Shown: positions 8,091 through 16,275 of the stretch, piece by piece
Layout: each line of letters begins with the position of its first letter
Position numbering within the stretch: the first letter of the stretch is position 1
Notes under the pieces: generated by a model
The model's input: the letters and a program-made list of their open reading frames with translations, nothing else
What the model was told of the DNA's origin: nothing
Databases searched by the model: none
Made by a program: the position numbers and the translations under genes
Origin: CBFDBF01 sp050304615
GTDB lineage: Bacteria; Pseudomonadota; Gammaproteobacteria; Chromatiales; Chromatiaceae
Reading direction: 5' to 3'
Assembly: GCA_050304615.1 (NCBI GenBank)
Contig: JBNLDW010000007.1
Location: 100,460 to 164,459 of the forward strand
DNA length: 64,000 nucleotides

Positions 8091-8864
8091 ATGAGTAATG
8101 ACCAGATCGATAAGAATCGCCGCCAATTTCTTGGTAAGACAGCACTGGCTGCCGGTGTGGCCACGATTGCACCGGGAGTGGTGCTGACCGTAGCCAATGC
8201 TACCCCGGAAGTGGCTAGTGGCGCCTCTAATGCAAACCGCTGGGGGATGTTGATCGATACCAACAAGTGCGCCGATGATTGTACTGCTTGTGTCTCTGCT
8301 TGTGATGCGGAGAATGGTATTGACTTGTTGGTGAAGCCAGAAGGCCAGTCAGAGGAGCTATGGCAGCAGCAGCAGCCAAGCTGGATTCGCAAGGTGGTGC
8401 TAAAAGACAGGCAGAGCGGTGCTGTGACCAACCTGCCAATGATGTGCCAGCATTGTGAGAATCCACCATGTGTTGATGTCTGCCCAACTGGGGCCTCCTT
8501 CAAGCGGGCGGATGGTATTGTCATGGTGGATCGTCACATATGTATCGGCTGTCGCTACTGTATGATGGCGTGTCCCTATAAGGCGCGTTCTTTTATTCAT
8601 GCGGAGGTGGAAGAGCAGGTTGTGCAAGCACCCAGAGGTAAGGGTTGTGTTGAGGCCTGTAATCTATGTGCCAACCGTATTGATGATGGCGAAGGCAATA
8701 CCGCCTGTGCCGAAGCCTGTGCAGAGGAAGGTAATAATGCCATCCTGTTTGGCGATCTAAACGATCCAAACAGCGAGATTGTTCGGGCGCTTAAGTTGGC
8801 AAGTAGCCGGCAGATCAGAGCCGACCTTGAGCTTAATACCGCCGTTCGTTACCTGAATATTTAG
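8091..8864 (+). CDS. dsrO: periplasmic iron-sulfur protein DsrO
   Basis: A 257-aa ferredoxin-like subunit carrying several [4Fe-4S] clusters. The N-terminus has a Tat signal (NRRQFLGK, twin Arg at 10-11), so it is exported folded. Cysteine sets include CTACVSAC, CQHCENPPCVDVC, CIGCRYCMMAC and CVEACNLC. It would shuttle electrons between DsrJ and the quinone-interacting DsrP. The start is two bases after the dsrJ stop. Confidence 0.95.
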   Translation: MSNDQIDKNRRQFLGKTALAAGVATIAPGVVLTVANATPEVASGASNANRWGMLIDTNKCADDCTACVSACDAENGIDLLVKPEGQSEELWQQQQPSWIRKVVLKDRQSGAVTNLPMMCQHCENPPCVDVCPTGASFKRADGIVMVDRHICIGCRYCMMACPYKARSFIHAEVEEQVVQAPRGKGCVEACNLCANRIDDGEGNTACAEACAEEGNNAILFGDLNDPNSEIVRALKLASSRQIRADLELNTAVRYLNI

Positions 8865-8875
8865 GAAATCAGCCG

Positions 8876-10075
8876 ATGGAAAAAGTTACCTATCGCGAGT
8901 TGTCGCTCTCATCCCCTCGTTTCTGGGGTGTTCTAGTGCTGCTAGCCCTTTTGGTGTTTGTTGCCTTGGGCGCGGCGTTCTATATGGAGCACAACGGTCA
9001 CTGGGTTACCGGTATGAGCAACCAGATCGTCTGGGGCATGCCGCATGTGTTTGCGATCTTTTTAATCGTAGCCGCTTCCGGGGCACTCAATGTAGCCTCT
9101 ATAGGCTCGGTCTTTGGGGGGGCAATGTATAAGCCCATGGGACGCTTTTCCAGTATGCTGGCTATCGCCCTGCTGGCTGGTGGTCTGACTGTACTGGTAC
9201 TTGACCTTGGTCGACCAGATCGGTTGATCATAGCAATGACCAGCTATAACTTTAAGTCGATATTTGCCTGGAACATCATCCTGTACACCGGCTTTTTTGC
9301 GATTGTCGGCCTCTATCTCTGGGCCATGATGGATCGCAGTGCCAACCGTTTCTATAAACCACTGGGTTTCACCGCCTTCTTCTGGCGTCTTATATTGACC
9401 ACCGGTACCGGCTCTATCTTCGGTTTTTTAGTGGCGCGCGAGGCCTATGATGCGGCGATTATGGCACCGATGTTCGTCATTATGTCTTTCAGCTATGGTC
9501 TGGCATTCTTTATTATCACCTTGGTAACCGCATACTGGTGGGATGATCGCCCAGCCCTGGGTGAGAAGCGTCTGGCTAAGCTTAGGAATCTGCTAGGCGT
9601 GTTTGTTGGCGCGGTACTTTATTTTACCCTGGTCTATCATTTGACCAACCTCTATATTACCCAGCACCACGGGGTCGAGGCGTTTGTGCTGTTGAATGGT
9701 GGCATCTATACCAAGATGTTTTGGATTGGTCAGATATTGATCGGCGGTGTTATTCCGCTGTTTCTGCTCTACTCACCAGCATTCAACAAGTCACAGATGG
9801 CTGTTCTGACGGCGTCATTGCTGGTGTTGTTGGGAGGGCTGGCCCAGATCTACGTTATCGTGATTGGCGGCCAGGCCTATCCAATGAACATCTTCCCTGG
9901 CAAAGAGGTTGTTGAGAGTGGCTTCTTTGATGGCATAATCAATGGCTACACTCCCACCCTGGCTGAGACACTGCTTGGCGCTGGTGGCATCGTAGTTGCT
10001 ATGATTATTATGGTGGTGACATCCAGGATGTTGCCTCTACTGCCGGACAGTCTGGAGGATCCGGATGGGGCTTGA
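8876..10075 (+). CDS. dsrP: quinone-interacting membrane protein DsrP
   Basis: A 399-aa NrfD/PsrC-family protein with about ten transmembrane helices, last subunit of DsrMKJOP. Helices are clear throughout (for example FWGVLVLLALLVFVALGAAF near residue 17). In the family it exchanges electrons with the quinone pool in the membrane. It starts 11 bp after dsrO and is followed by a strong intrinsic terminator, so the main dsr transcript probably ends here. Confidence 0.95.
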   Translation: MEKVTYRELSLSSPRFWGVLVLLALLVFVALGAAFYMEHNGHWVTGMSNQIVWGMPHVFAIFLIVAASGALNVASIGSVFGGAMYKPMGRFSSMLAIALLAGGLTVLVLDLGRPDRLIIAMTSYNFKSIFAWNIILYTGFFAIVGLYLWAMMDRSANRFYKPLGFTAFFWRLILTTGTGSIFGFLVAREAYDAAIMAPMFVIMSFSYGLAFFIITLVTAYWWDDRPALGEKRLAKLRNLLGVFVGAVLYFTLVYHLTNLYITQHHGVEAFVLLNGGIYTKMFWIGQILIGGVIPLFLLYSPAFNKSQMAVLTASLLVLLGGLAQIYVIVIGGQAYPMNIFPGKEVVESGFFDGIINGYTPTLAETLLGAGGIVVAMIIMVVTSRMLPLLPDSLEDPDGA

Positions 10076-10114
10076 TTAGTCGCTGTCCGGTATTGCCGTT
10101 GCTGCATGAACATG

Positions 10115-10148
10115 AAACCCCGTTATTCTGGCGAATAACGGGGTTTTT
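10115..10148 (+). terminator. intrinsic terminator after dsrP
   Basis: CCCCGTTATTC (10118-10128) pairs with GAATAACGGGG (10133-10143) over a TGGC loop, followed by TTTTT. AAA before the stem can pair with the T-run, so it may work in both directions. It separates dsrP from dsrN. Confidence 0.92.
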
Positions 10149-10189
10149 CTATGCCATTTATCTGCCGCATTATTTGATATAGTCCACAG

Positions 10190-11572
10190 ATGTCCTCTAT
10201 CTACCTGGCCGCTGCACACAAATCATCCGGCAAGACCACCCTCTCGATTGGTCTTTGTGCCGCCATGCGGGAGCAGGGTCTGGTGGTGCAGCCGTTCAAA
10301 AAGGGGCCGGATTATATTGATCCACTCTGGCTTACTGCAGCGGCAGGCAGGCCATGTATAAATCTAGATTTTAATACCATGGGCCATCCCGAGATAGAGG
10401 CCACCCACGCACGTTACATGCAGGGGGCAGAGATTGGCATCATCGAGGGAAACAAAGGACTATATGATGGCGTAGCGCTGGATGGCAGTGATAGTAATGC
10501 TGCTATGGCAACACTGTTGCGAGTTCCGGTGATCCTGGTGATCGATACCCAGGGTATAACCAGGGGTATAGCCCCACTGCTGCTAGGGTATCAGGCGTTT
10601 GCTGAGGATCTGAATATTGCCGGTGTGATCCTCAATCGGGTGGGGGGAGATCGACATGAGGGAAAACTGCGAAGGGTAGTGGAGCACTATACCGATCTGC
10701 CGGTAGTGGGCGCAGTCCATAAATCTGATGTCCTGGAAATCAGAGAGCGTCATCTGGGCCTGGTACCGAGTAACGAGGCGGATGCGGCGCGTACAAAGAT
10801 TGCCATCTTGGGCCAGGCCATTGCAGAGCAGGTGGATCTTGAACGGGTCATCGATATTGCTGCCACCGCCCCGCCGTTGCGCCAGTTTGATTCGGTAGAA
10901 GGTGTAGAGAGCCGCGGTAAGAGTTTGCGTATTGGCTACTCACGAGATCGTGCCTTCGGTTTCTATTATCCTGATGATCTGCAGGCGATGGAAGTGGCTG
11001 GGGCCGAACTGGTGCCGTTCGATACCCTGCAAGATCCTCATCTACCAGAGGTGGACGGAATATTTCTTGGCGGCGGTTTTCCCGAAGTGGTGATGGCTGA
11101 ACTGGAGGCCAATCGTTCACTGCGTGAAGATATTCGCCGGTTTATCGAAAATGGTGGCCCGGCATATGCCGAGTGTGGTGGTCTTATGTATCTTGCTCGT
11201 TCTATTACCTGGCAAGGAGTGCGTTGCGAAATGGTGGGTATCATTCCAGGAGACGCAGTTATGTACGATCGTCCTCAGGGGAGGGGGTACGTACGACTAC
11301 GTGAGACAGGTGAGGCTCCATGGACCGAGGTAGGTGGACAACCAAGAGAGCTTGCTGGCCACGAGTTTCACTACTCCACACTGGAGAACCTCGAGCCTAG
11401 CATCACCTTTGCCTACGACGTACTGCGTGGCAATGGGGTGGATGGCAAGCATGACGGTATTGTCTATAAAAACATGCTAGCCAACTATGCGCACATGCGA
11501 AACGTAGGTGGGAATCGATGGGTAGAGCAATTTATAGAGCAAGTAACAAGGCATAAGCGTTCACGTCAGTAA
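10190..11572 (+). CDS. dsrN: siroheme amide synthase DsrN (CobB/CbiA family)
   Basis: A 460-aa glutamine amidotransferase of the cobyrinic acid a,c-diamide synthase family; in dsr operons it is believed to amidate siroheme for DsrAB. The N-terminal ATPase P-loop is HKSSGKTTLSIG and the substrate motif KKGPDYIDPLW follows. The C-terminal GATase domain has the nucleophile Cys in YAECGGLMYL. Placement right after dsrP favours DsrN over a cobalamin enzyme; no other cobalamin gene is seen. It begins 42 bp after the terminator, so it probably has its own promoter. Confidence 0.88.
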   Translation: MSSIYLAAAHKSSGKTTLSIGLCAAMREQGLVVQPFKKGPDYIDPLWLTAAAGRPCINLDFNTMGHPEIEATHARYMQGAEIGIIEGNKGLYDGVALDGSDSNAAMATLLRVPVILVIDTQGITRGIAPLLLGYQAFAEDLNIAGVILNRVGGDRHEGKLRRVVEHYTDLPVVGAVHKSDVLEIRERHLGLVPSNEADAARTKIAILGQAIAEQVDLERVIDIAATAPPLRQFDSVEGVESRGKSLRIGYSRDRAFGFYYPDDLQAMEVAGAELVPFDTLQDPHLPEVDGIFLGGGFPEVVMAELEANRSLREDIRRFIENGGPAYAECGGLMYLARSITWQGVRCEMVGIIPGDAVMYDRPQGRGYVRLRETGEAPWTEVGGQPRELAGHEFHYSTLENLEPSITFAYDVLRGNGVDGKHDGIVYKNMLANYAHMRNVGGNRWVEQFIEQVTRHKRSRQ

Positions 11573-11658
11573 CAGAAAAACCGCTAGCCACCAGCAAGGG
11601 TGATCTGATAGGTTAATCATGCAACCAGGTTGGCGATTGATAGGGGCTCATAGACTGC

Positions 11659-12606
11659 ATGGATAATACGGGTGCAAAAACCAAGCGAGCCGGTGGTGAT
11701 CAGAACGAGACGCAATCTACTGTCTTTAGTACTGTCATGTTCGCGGATGTTGTCGGTAGCACGAAACTCTATGATGAACGGGGTGATGAGCGTGCAAATT
11801 CAGTAATATCTCAAGCAATCAATATGATGCGGGAGACGATAGAGGCCTGCTCTGGAGTGGTTGTTAAGACCATCGGTGATGAAGTGATGTGCCGTTTCAG
11901 CCAGGTTGATGATGCTGTGGAAGCGGCCGTAAAAATCCAAAAAAGGTTTGATTTGGGGTTGATTGATGGTGTTCCTGTTGCCGTCAGGATTGGTTTTCAT
12001 GCTGGCCAGGTAATTATTAAAGATGATGGCGATCTTTTTGGAGATACCGTTAATGTGGCCGCTAGAGTTGCAGGGATAGCAAAAGGTCGGCAGATAGTCT
12101 TGACTCAAGAAAGCGCAGAACAGCTGTCTCAGTCATTGGCTGAGCAAACTCGAGAGTTCGATCGTGTGCCAGTTAAAGGTAAGGCGGATGAATTGAGGGT
12201 AAGTGAGTTTGTATGGGAACAGACCGGGGTTACAAGAATGGCTCCGGCTGAAGTTATGAGTCCGCAATTTCATGAAGAGCTGGTTTTATGTTGTGGCGGG
12301 ATCAGGAAAGAGATGACACTGAGTAGTGGAGCCATTCAGCTGGGTAGAGATACGGAGTGCGATTTTATTATCAATGCTGATCTTGTTTCTCGGACTCATG
12401 CCAAGATTTCAGTGAAACGAGGAAAGTTTGTGCTTGCTGATAAAAGTACCAACGGCACTTTTGTGATCACTGATTATGGGCAACAGAATTATTTGCGTAG
12501 AGAAGAGTTGATATTGCATGGGTCTGGGACTATCAGCTTGGGCGGTGTTGCATCCAGTTGTTTGCCTGAAGCTGTAATTACCTACGAGATAAAGGTGGTT
12601 GCCTAA
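11659..12606 (+). CDS. class III adenylate cyclase fused to an FHA domain
   Basis: A 315-aa soluble signalling protein. Residues about 20-185 form a class III nucleotide cyclase: metal ligands in FADVVGSTKL and GDEVMCRF, and the transition-state Asn and Arg in DTVNVAARV. The Lys in VVKTIGDE is compatible with ATP as substrate. Residues about 220-310 form an FHA phosphothreonine-binding domain (GRDTECDFIINADLVSRTHA, STNGTF). The likely output is cAMP controlled by binding a phosphorylated partner; no kinase is adjacent. It stands alone between dsrN and mscL. Confidence 0.9.
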   Translation: MDNTGAKTKRAGGDQNETQSTVFSTVMFADVVGSTKLYDERGDERANSVISQAINMMRETIEACSGVVVKTIGDEVMCRFSQVDDAVEAAVKIQKRFDLGLIDGVPVAVRIGFHAGQVIIKDDGDLFGDTVNVAARVAGIAKGRQIVLTQESAEQLSQSLAEQTREFDRVPVKGKADELRVSEFVWEQTGVTRMAPAEVMSPQFHEELVLCCGGIRKEMTLSSGAIQLGRDTECDFIINADLVSRTHAKISVKRGKFVLADKSTNGTFVITDYGQQNYLRREELILHGSGTISLGGVASSCLPEAVITYEIKVVA

Positions 12607-12677
12607 TAGATAGCTATAGTTTTATATGCGCGATTTAGGATGGTAGTTTAATACCTTTTTGAGTGGAGGGTTTCGTT

Positions 12678-13082
12678 ATGGGTATTATGCAGGAGTTTAA
12701 AGAGTTCGCAGTTAAAGGAAACATGATTGATATGGCCGTAGGCATCATTATCGGCGCTGCATTTGGCAAGATTGTCTCTTCCCTTGTTGGGGATGTGATT
12801 ATGCCGCCAATTGGGGTCCTGTTGGGCGGGGTCGATTTCTCCAATTTGGCTATAACTGTACAAGAGGCCGTGGGGGATGCCCCGGCTGTGGTGATTGGGT
12901 ACGGTAAATTTATCCAGACAGCGATAGATTTTACCATTATCGCGCTTGCGATATTTATAGTTGTAAAGGCTATAAATTCTTTAAAGAAAAAGGAGGAAGA
13001 GGCACCCAAGGCAGAGCCTGAGCCCACTAAAGAAGAGCTGCTTCTTATGGAGATACGAGACCTGCTTAAAGAGCGTAACTAG
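12678..13082 (+). CDS. mscL: large-conductance mechanosensitive channel MscL
   Basis: A 134-aa inner membrane channel that opens on osmotic downshock. The conserved N-terminus (MQEFKEFAVKGNMIDMAVG) and pore helix, a second helix (IALAIFIVVKAINSL) and a charged C-terminal bundle (KEELLLMEIRDLLKERN) are all present. I placed the start at 12678 because GGAGGG lies 7 bases before it; an upstream in-frame start would include that ribosome site. Confidence 0.96.
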   Translation: MGIMQEFKEFAVKGNMIDMAVGIIIGAAFGKIVSSLVGDVIMPPIGVLLGGVDFSNLAITVQEAVGDAPAVVIGYGKFIQTAIDFTIIALAIFIVVKAINSLKKKEEEAPKAEPEPTKEELLLMEIRDLLKERN

Positions 13083-13112
13083 ATTGCCCTACAGTCTTGG
13101 CTATTCATTTCT

Positions 13113-13147
13113 ATAGGGGGCATATGCACAGGTAAGATGCCCCCTAT
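13113..13147. terminator. hairpin between convergent mscL and grxC
   Basis: ATAGGGGGCAT and ATGCCCCCTAT form an 11-bp perfect stem with a 13-base loop. It lies in the convergent gap and could end transcripts from both sides, although neither side has a clear T-run. Confidence 0.55.
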
Positions 13148-13152
13148 CATGT

Positions 13153-13410
13153 TTACGTATGGCTAAGTAGTGTGTCCAGTTTGCCCGTGGAATCAAGTGC
13201 CGCCAGATCATCATAGCCTCCCACGTGGTATTCATCGATAAATATCTGTGGCACGGTTTTGCGCTTGCTGCGGGCCAGCATCTCGCGCATGGCGTCCCGG
13301 TCACCCTCTATCATCTTCTCTTCGTAGGTTGCGCCCTTTCTCTCCAGCAGCGCCTTGGCGCGGACACAGTAGGGGCAGACGGCAGTTGAATATACGACTA
13401 TCTTCGGCAT
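13153..13410 (-). CDS. grxC: glutaredoxin 3
   Basis: An 85-aa monothiol/dithiol disulfide reductase of the thioredoxin fold. The active site is VCPYC with C12 and C15, and the glutathione-binding TVPQIFID and GGYDDL motifs follow. Typical length and complete. It is convergent with mscL and divergent from the CHAD gene; it reduces protein disulfides with glutathione in the cytoplasm. Confidence 0.94.
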   Translation of the reverse strand: MPKIVVYSTAVCPYCVRAKALLERKGATYEEKMIEGDRDAMREMLARSKRKTVPQIFIDEYHVGGYDDLAALDSTGKLDTLLSHT

Positions 13411-13504
13411 GGTTAAATCTCTCTATGGTTCCATTTTTGCTTTAAGTCAATGGGTCTAATAGTATACGATTGGTGACAAATTGTAACATGGAGTAATTAA
13501 ACAG

Positions 13505-15076
13505 ATGGCCGAACGGCACTTATGCTACTCCATCCCCGAGGGCATGGAGGATGGCGCGTTGCTAGAGCTTATCCAGGCCAGTAATGTGCTATTAGCGGAG
13601 CCGGCGTGCCAACAGCAGTGGATATATCACGATAGCTTTGATTGGCGGCTATATCAGGCTGGTGGTGTGCTGGAGGAGCGTGACGGCCATATAGAGTGGC
13701 GTGATCTTAAGAGTGGCGAGCTGTTGGAGCAGCTGGCTCTGACCTCAGGGGTTCCACGTTTTACCTGGGATATGCCGGTTGGTCGTTTTCGTAATCGGCT
13801 GGAGCCTATTCTCGAGATGCGGGCGCTATTGCCCCGTCTGCTGGTAGATAGCAAGATCTCTCAGTTTCGTCTATTAAACGAAGACAAGAAGACGGTACTG
13901 CGTCTCTCCCTGGAGCATAGTAGCTGCTCTCTCACCGATGCAGGAGATTTGCTACCTGTCGGGAGGCGTCTGCGGCTCCTGCCGGTCCGGGGCTATGATC
14001 AGGCACTTCAGCAGATGCAGCACTTCCTGCGGACTAAGGTGAAGCTCATGGCTGCACCGCCAACGCTGTTGCAGCTGGGGTTGGCTGCGCTTGGATGCCA
14101 GCCGGGAGACTACTCATCCAAGCTGGATTTTAAGCTTGATCCAACTCAAAGGGCAGATGAGGCGCTCCAAGGTATCCAACTTCATCTGCTAAATACTATG
14201 GAGTCCAATATTCCAGGTGCTAAGGCCGATCTGGATAGCGAGTTTCTGCATGACCTGAGGGTAGCGGTACGTCGTGCTCGCTCTGCACTGAGCCAGATCA
14301 AGGGTGTTTTCATGGATGAAGATGTAAAACGGTTCAGCTCCAGCCTTGCCTGGGTGGGGAAGATAACCGGCCAGACCAGGGATATGGATGTATATCTGCT
14401 GGATTTTGACCGGTACCGGCATATCCTGCCGCGAGAATATCGCTCCGATCTGGAGCCATTGCACTTTTTTCTATATGCCCACCAGAAGAGTGAGCAACGA
14501 GCGATGGTGCAGGAGATTAACTCCCCTCGTTTCCGCACGTTTTGCAAAGAGTGGCGAGCATTTCTGGAGACGCCTCCACCCAAGGTACCGCTGACGCCTA
14601 ATGCAATTCGTCCAATCCGGGAGATTGCTAACAAGCGTATCGATAAGGTGTTCCGGCAGGTGCTAAAAGATGGGATGGCCATCACTGCGAACTCCCCTGC
14701 TGAGGAGCTGCACGAACTGCGTAAGAGCTGCAAGAAGCTTCGCTACCTGATGGAATTCTTCCAGAGCCTATACCCTCAGAAGAAGCTTCTTTCACCTATT
14801 AAAGCACTAAAAAAGCTACTGAATAATCTGGGTGATTTTCAGGATCTGGAGGTGCAGGCCAATAAGATGAAGGGGTTCGCCCACCAGATGGTAGTGGAGC
14901 GGAGCGTGCCGGCTGATACTTTGCTGGCGATGGGGATGTTGGTAGATGACATGTTAAAGCGTCAACGCCTGGCGCGGACCAAATTTGCCGACTGCTTTGC
15001 TGACTTTGCGAGCAGAGAGAATCGTAAGATATTATGTCAGCTATGCTCCGGCAAGGCGCAAGGTGGTAGTAGCTGA
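13505..15076 (+). CDS. CHAD-domain protein with CYTH-like N-terminus
   Basis: A 523-aa soluble protein. The first about 200 residues resemble a divergent CYTH (triphosphate tunnel) domain, with several basic residues but without a clear EXEXK start. Residues about 225-510 form a CHAD domain, marked by FLHDLRVAVRRARSAL and the second repeat ELHELRKSCKKLRYLMEFF. CHAD domains bind polyphosphate through conserved His and Lys/Arg residues. The stop is one base before the ATG of a ParA-like ATPase, so the two are translationally coupled. Confidence 0.88.
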   Translation: MAERHLCYSIPEGMEDGALLELIQASNVLLAEPACQQQWIYHDSFDWRLYQAGGVLEERDGHIEWRDLKSGELLEQLALTSGVPRFTWDMPVGRFRNRLEPILEMRALLPRLLVDSKISQFRLLNEDKKTVLRLSLEHSSCSLTDAGDLLPVGRRLRLLPVRGYDQALQQMQHFLRTKVKLMAAPPTLLQLGLAALGCQPGDYSSKLDFKLDPTQRADEALQGIQLHLLNTMESNIPGAKADLDSEFLHDLRVAVRRARSALSQIKGVFMDEDVKRFSSSLAWVGKITGQTRDMDVYLLDFDRYRHILPREYRSDLEPLHFFLYAHQKSEQRAMVQEINSPRFRTFCKEWRAFLETPPPKVPLTPNAIRPIREIANKRIDKVFRQVLKDGMAITANSPAEELHELRKSCKKLRYLMEFFQSLYPQKKLLSPIKALKKLLNNLGDFQDLEVQANKMKGFAHQMVVERSVPADTLLAMGMLVDDMLKRQRLARTKFADCFADFASRENRKILCQLCSGKAQGGSS

Positions 15077-15077
15077 T

Positions 15078-15821
15078 ATGCGGATTATAGGTGTCTACAA
15101 TATAAAGGGAGGGGTGGGTAAGACTGCCACCGCGGTCAATCTAGCCTACCTATCCGCCAAAGAGGGGTTTCGTACCCTGGTTTGGGATCTGGATCCGCAG
15201 GGCGCGGCAAGCTTCTACTTTCGTATCAAGCCGCGGATAAAGGGCGGTGGCAGAAAGCTGGTGCGTGGCAGGCAGGAACTGGATGATCTGATCAAAGGCA
15301 GTGACTTCGAGAACCTGGATCTTCTACCTGCCGACTTCTCCTATCGCAACATGGATCTTGCGTTGAATGAGGCAAATAAGCCAGCCAAGCAGCTACTGAA
15401 GTTACTACGCCCGCTCTCCTATGAGTATGATAGGATCTTTTTAGACTGTCCGCCCAGCATTTCACTGGTGTCGGAAAATATCTTTCGGGCGGCGGATGCG
15501 TTGCTAATTCCAACGATCCCTACGGTCCTCTCCATACGCACCTACCAGCAGTTGTGTGAGTTCTTTGCGGACCACAAAATAAAGGGCGTAGATCTGATGC
15601 CATTCTTCTCCATGGTAGATCGGCGAAAGCGGATGCACCGGGATATACTGGAGCAGATACCTGCCGTCCACAGCGAAATGCTGGACAACTTTATCCCCTA
15701 TGCCAGTAGTGTCGAGCAGATGGGTATCCACCGGGCGCCACTTGGCAGCTTTTCCCCAAACTGTCCAGCCGAGCAGGCCTATGAGGCTTTGTGGCAGGAG
15801 GTTAAGGCGCGGCTACGTTAG
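15078..15821 (+). CDS. ParA-family ATPase coupled to the CHAD gene
   Basis: A 247-aa Walker-type cytoskeletal ATPase. The deviant Walker A is KGGVGKTATAVNLA at about 9-22; DLDPQGAASFYF and FLDCPPSISLVSEN are the switch and Walker B regions. I placed the start at MRIIGVYNIKGG, one base after the CHAD stop, since the longer frame runs inside the CHAD gene. No parB or centromere-like repeat is nearby, so it is not a standard chromosome-partition locus. Family members position plasmids, carboxysomes and other cargo on the nucleoid; here polyphosphate bodies are a plausible cargo given the neighbour. Confidence 0.88.
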   Translation: MRIIGVYNIKGGVGKTATAVNLAYLSAKEGFRTLVWDLDPQGAASFYFRIKPRIKGGGRKLVRGRQELDDLIKGSDFENLDLLPADFSYRNMDLALNEANKPAKQLLKLLRPLSYEYDRIFLDCPPSISLVSENIFRAADALLIPTIPTVLSIRTYQQLCEFFADHKIKGVDLMPFFSMVDRRKRMHRDILEQIPAVHSEMLDNFIPYASSVEQMGIHRAPLGSFSPNCPAEQAYEALWQEVKARLR

Positions 15822-15824
15822 TAG

Positions 15825-16169
15825 CTATTCAGTGGGCTCCCCGTTATTTGGCTCATATGGTCGGTAGTGCTTTATCTTGCGGTTGATATTACGCTGCACA
15901 ACTACCCCCTCGATCCTGTAGTTGCCATCTTGCAACTTTATGTCACTGTAATCAGGGTGCATTGCAGCCAGTTTTTCAGTGCCATCCGGGTCACGGATAA
16001 ACTGGCGAAACCAGCGCTCTCCTCCTACAGTGGCGACCACAAAAGCGCCAGTGGCGCATACATTCGATGGCTCCAGTACAATGACGCACTGTGCCGGGAA
16101 CTCCGGTTCCATACTGTCATCTAGCACCTGTAGAGGGTAGAGTTCGTTATAACTGCAATCCTGTACCAT
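15825..16169 (-). CDS. solitary S24/LexA-type C-terminal domain protein
   Basis: A 114-aa protein consisting only of a LexA/UmuD-like peptidase fold. The serine motif is VLDDSMEPEFP (Ser19). The position of the catalytic Lys seems to be Arg55 (GERWFRQFI), so self-cleavage may be lost. There is no DNA-binding domain. It converges with the ParA gene with a 3-bp gap and is divergent from cca. Function unknown; it might be a degenerate or non-proteolytic regulator. Confidence 0.65.
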   Translation of the reverse strand: MVQDCSYNELYPLQVLDDSMEPEFPAQCVIVLEPSNVCATGAFVVATVGGERWFRQFIRDPDGTEKLAAMHPDYSDIKLQDGNYRIEGVVVQRNINRKIKHYRPYEPNNGEPTE

Positions 16170-16275
16170 TGAATTAACCTTAAATATCGGTGGTAATGCC
16201 TATATGGCATGCTGTAAATATGTATTCTAACATGGCACACACATTAGCAACCCATTACTGCCCTGGAGCTGTTGA

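Noticed and set aside
10190..11572. Cobalamin CobB instead of DsrN
   Set aside because: Same family, but position after dsrP and no other cobalamin genes favour DsrN.
14985..15077. Longer N-terminus for the ParA-like protein
   Set aside because: It lies inside the CHAD gene and the Walker A start is normal at 15078.
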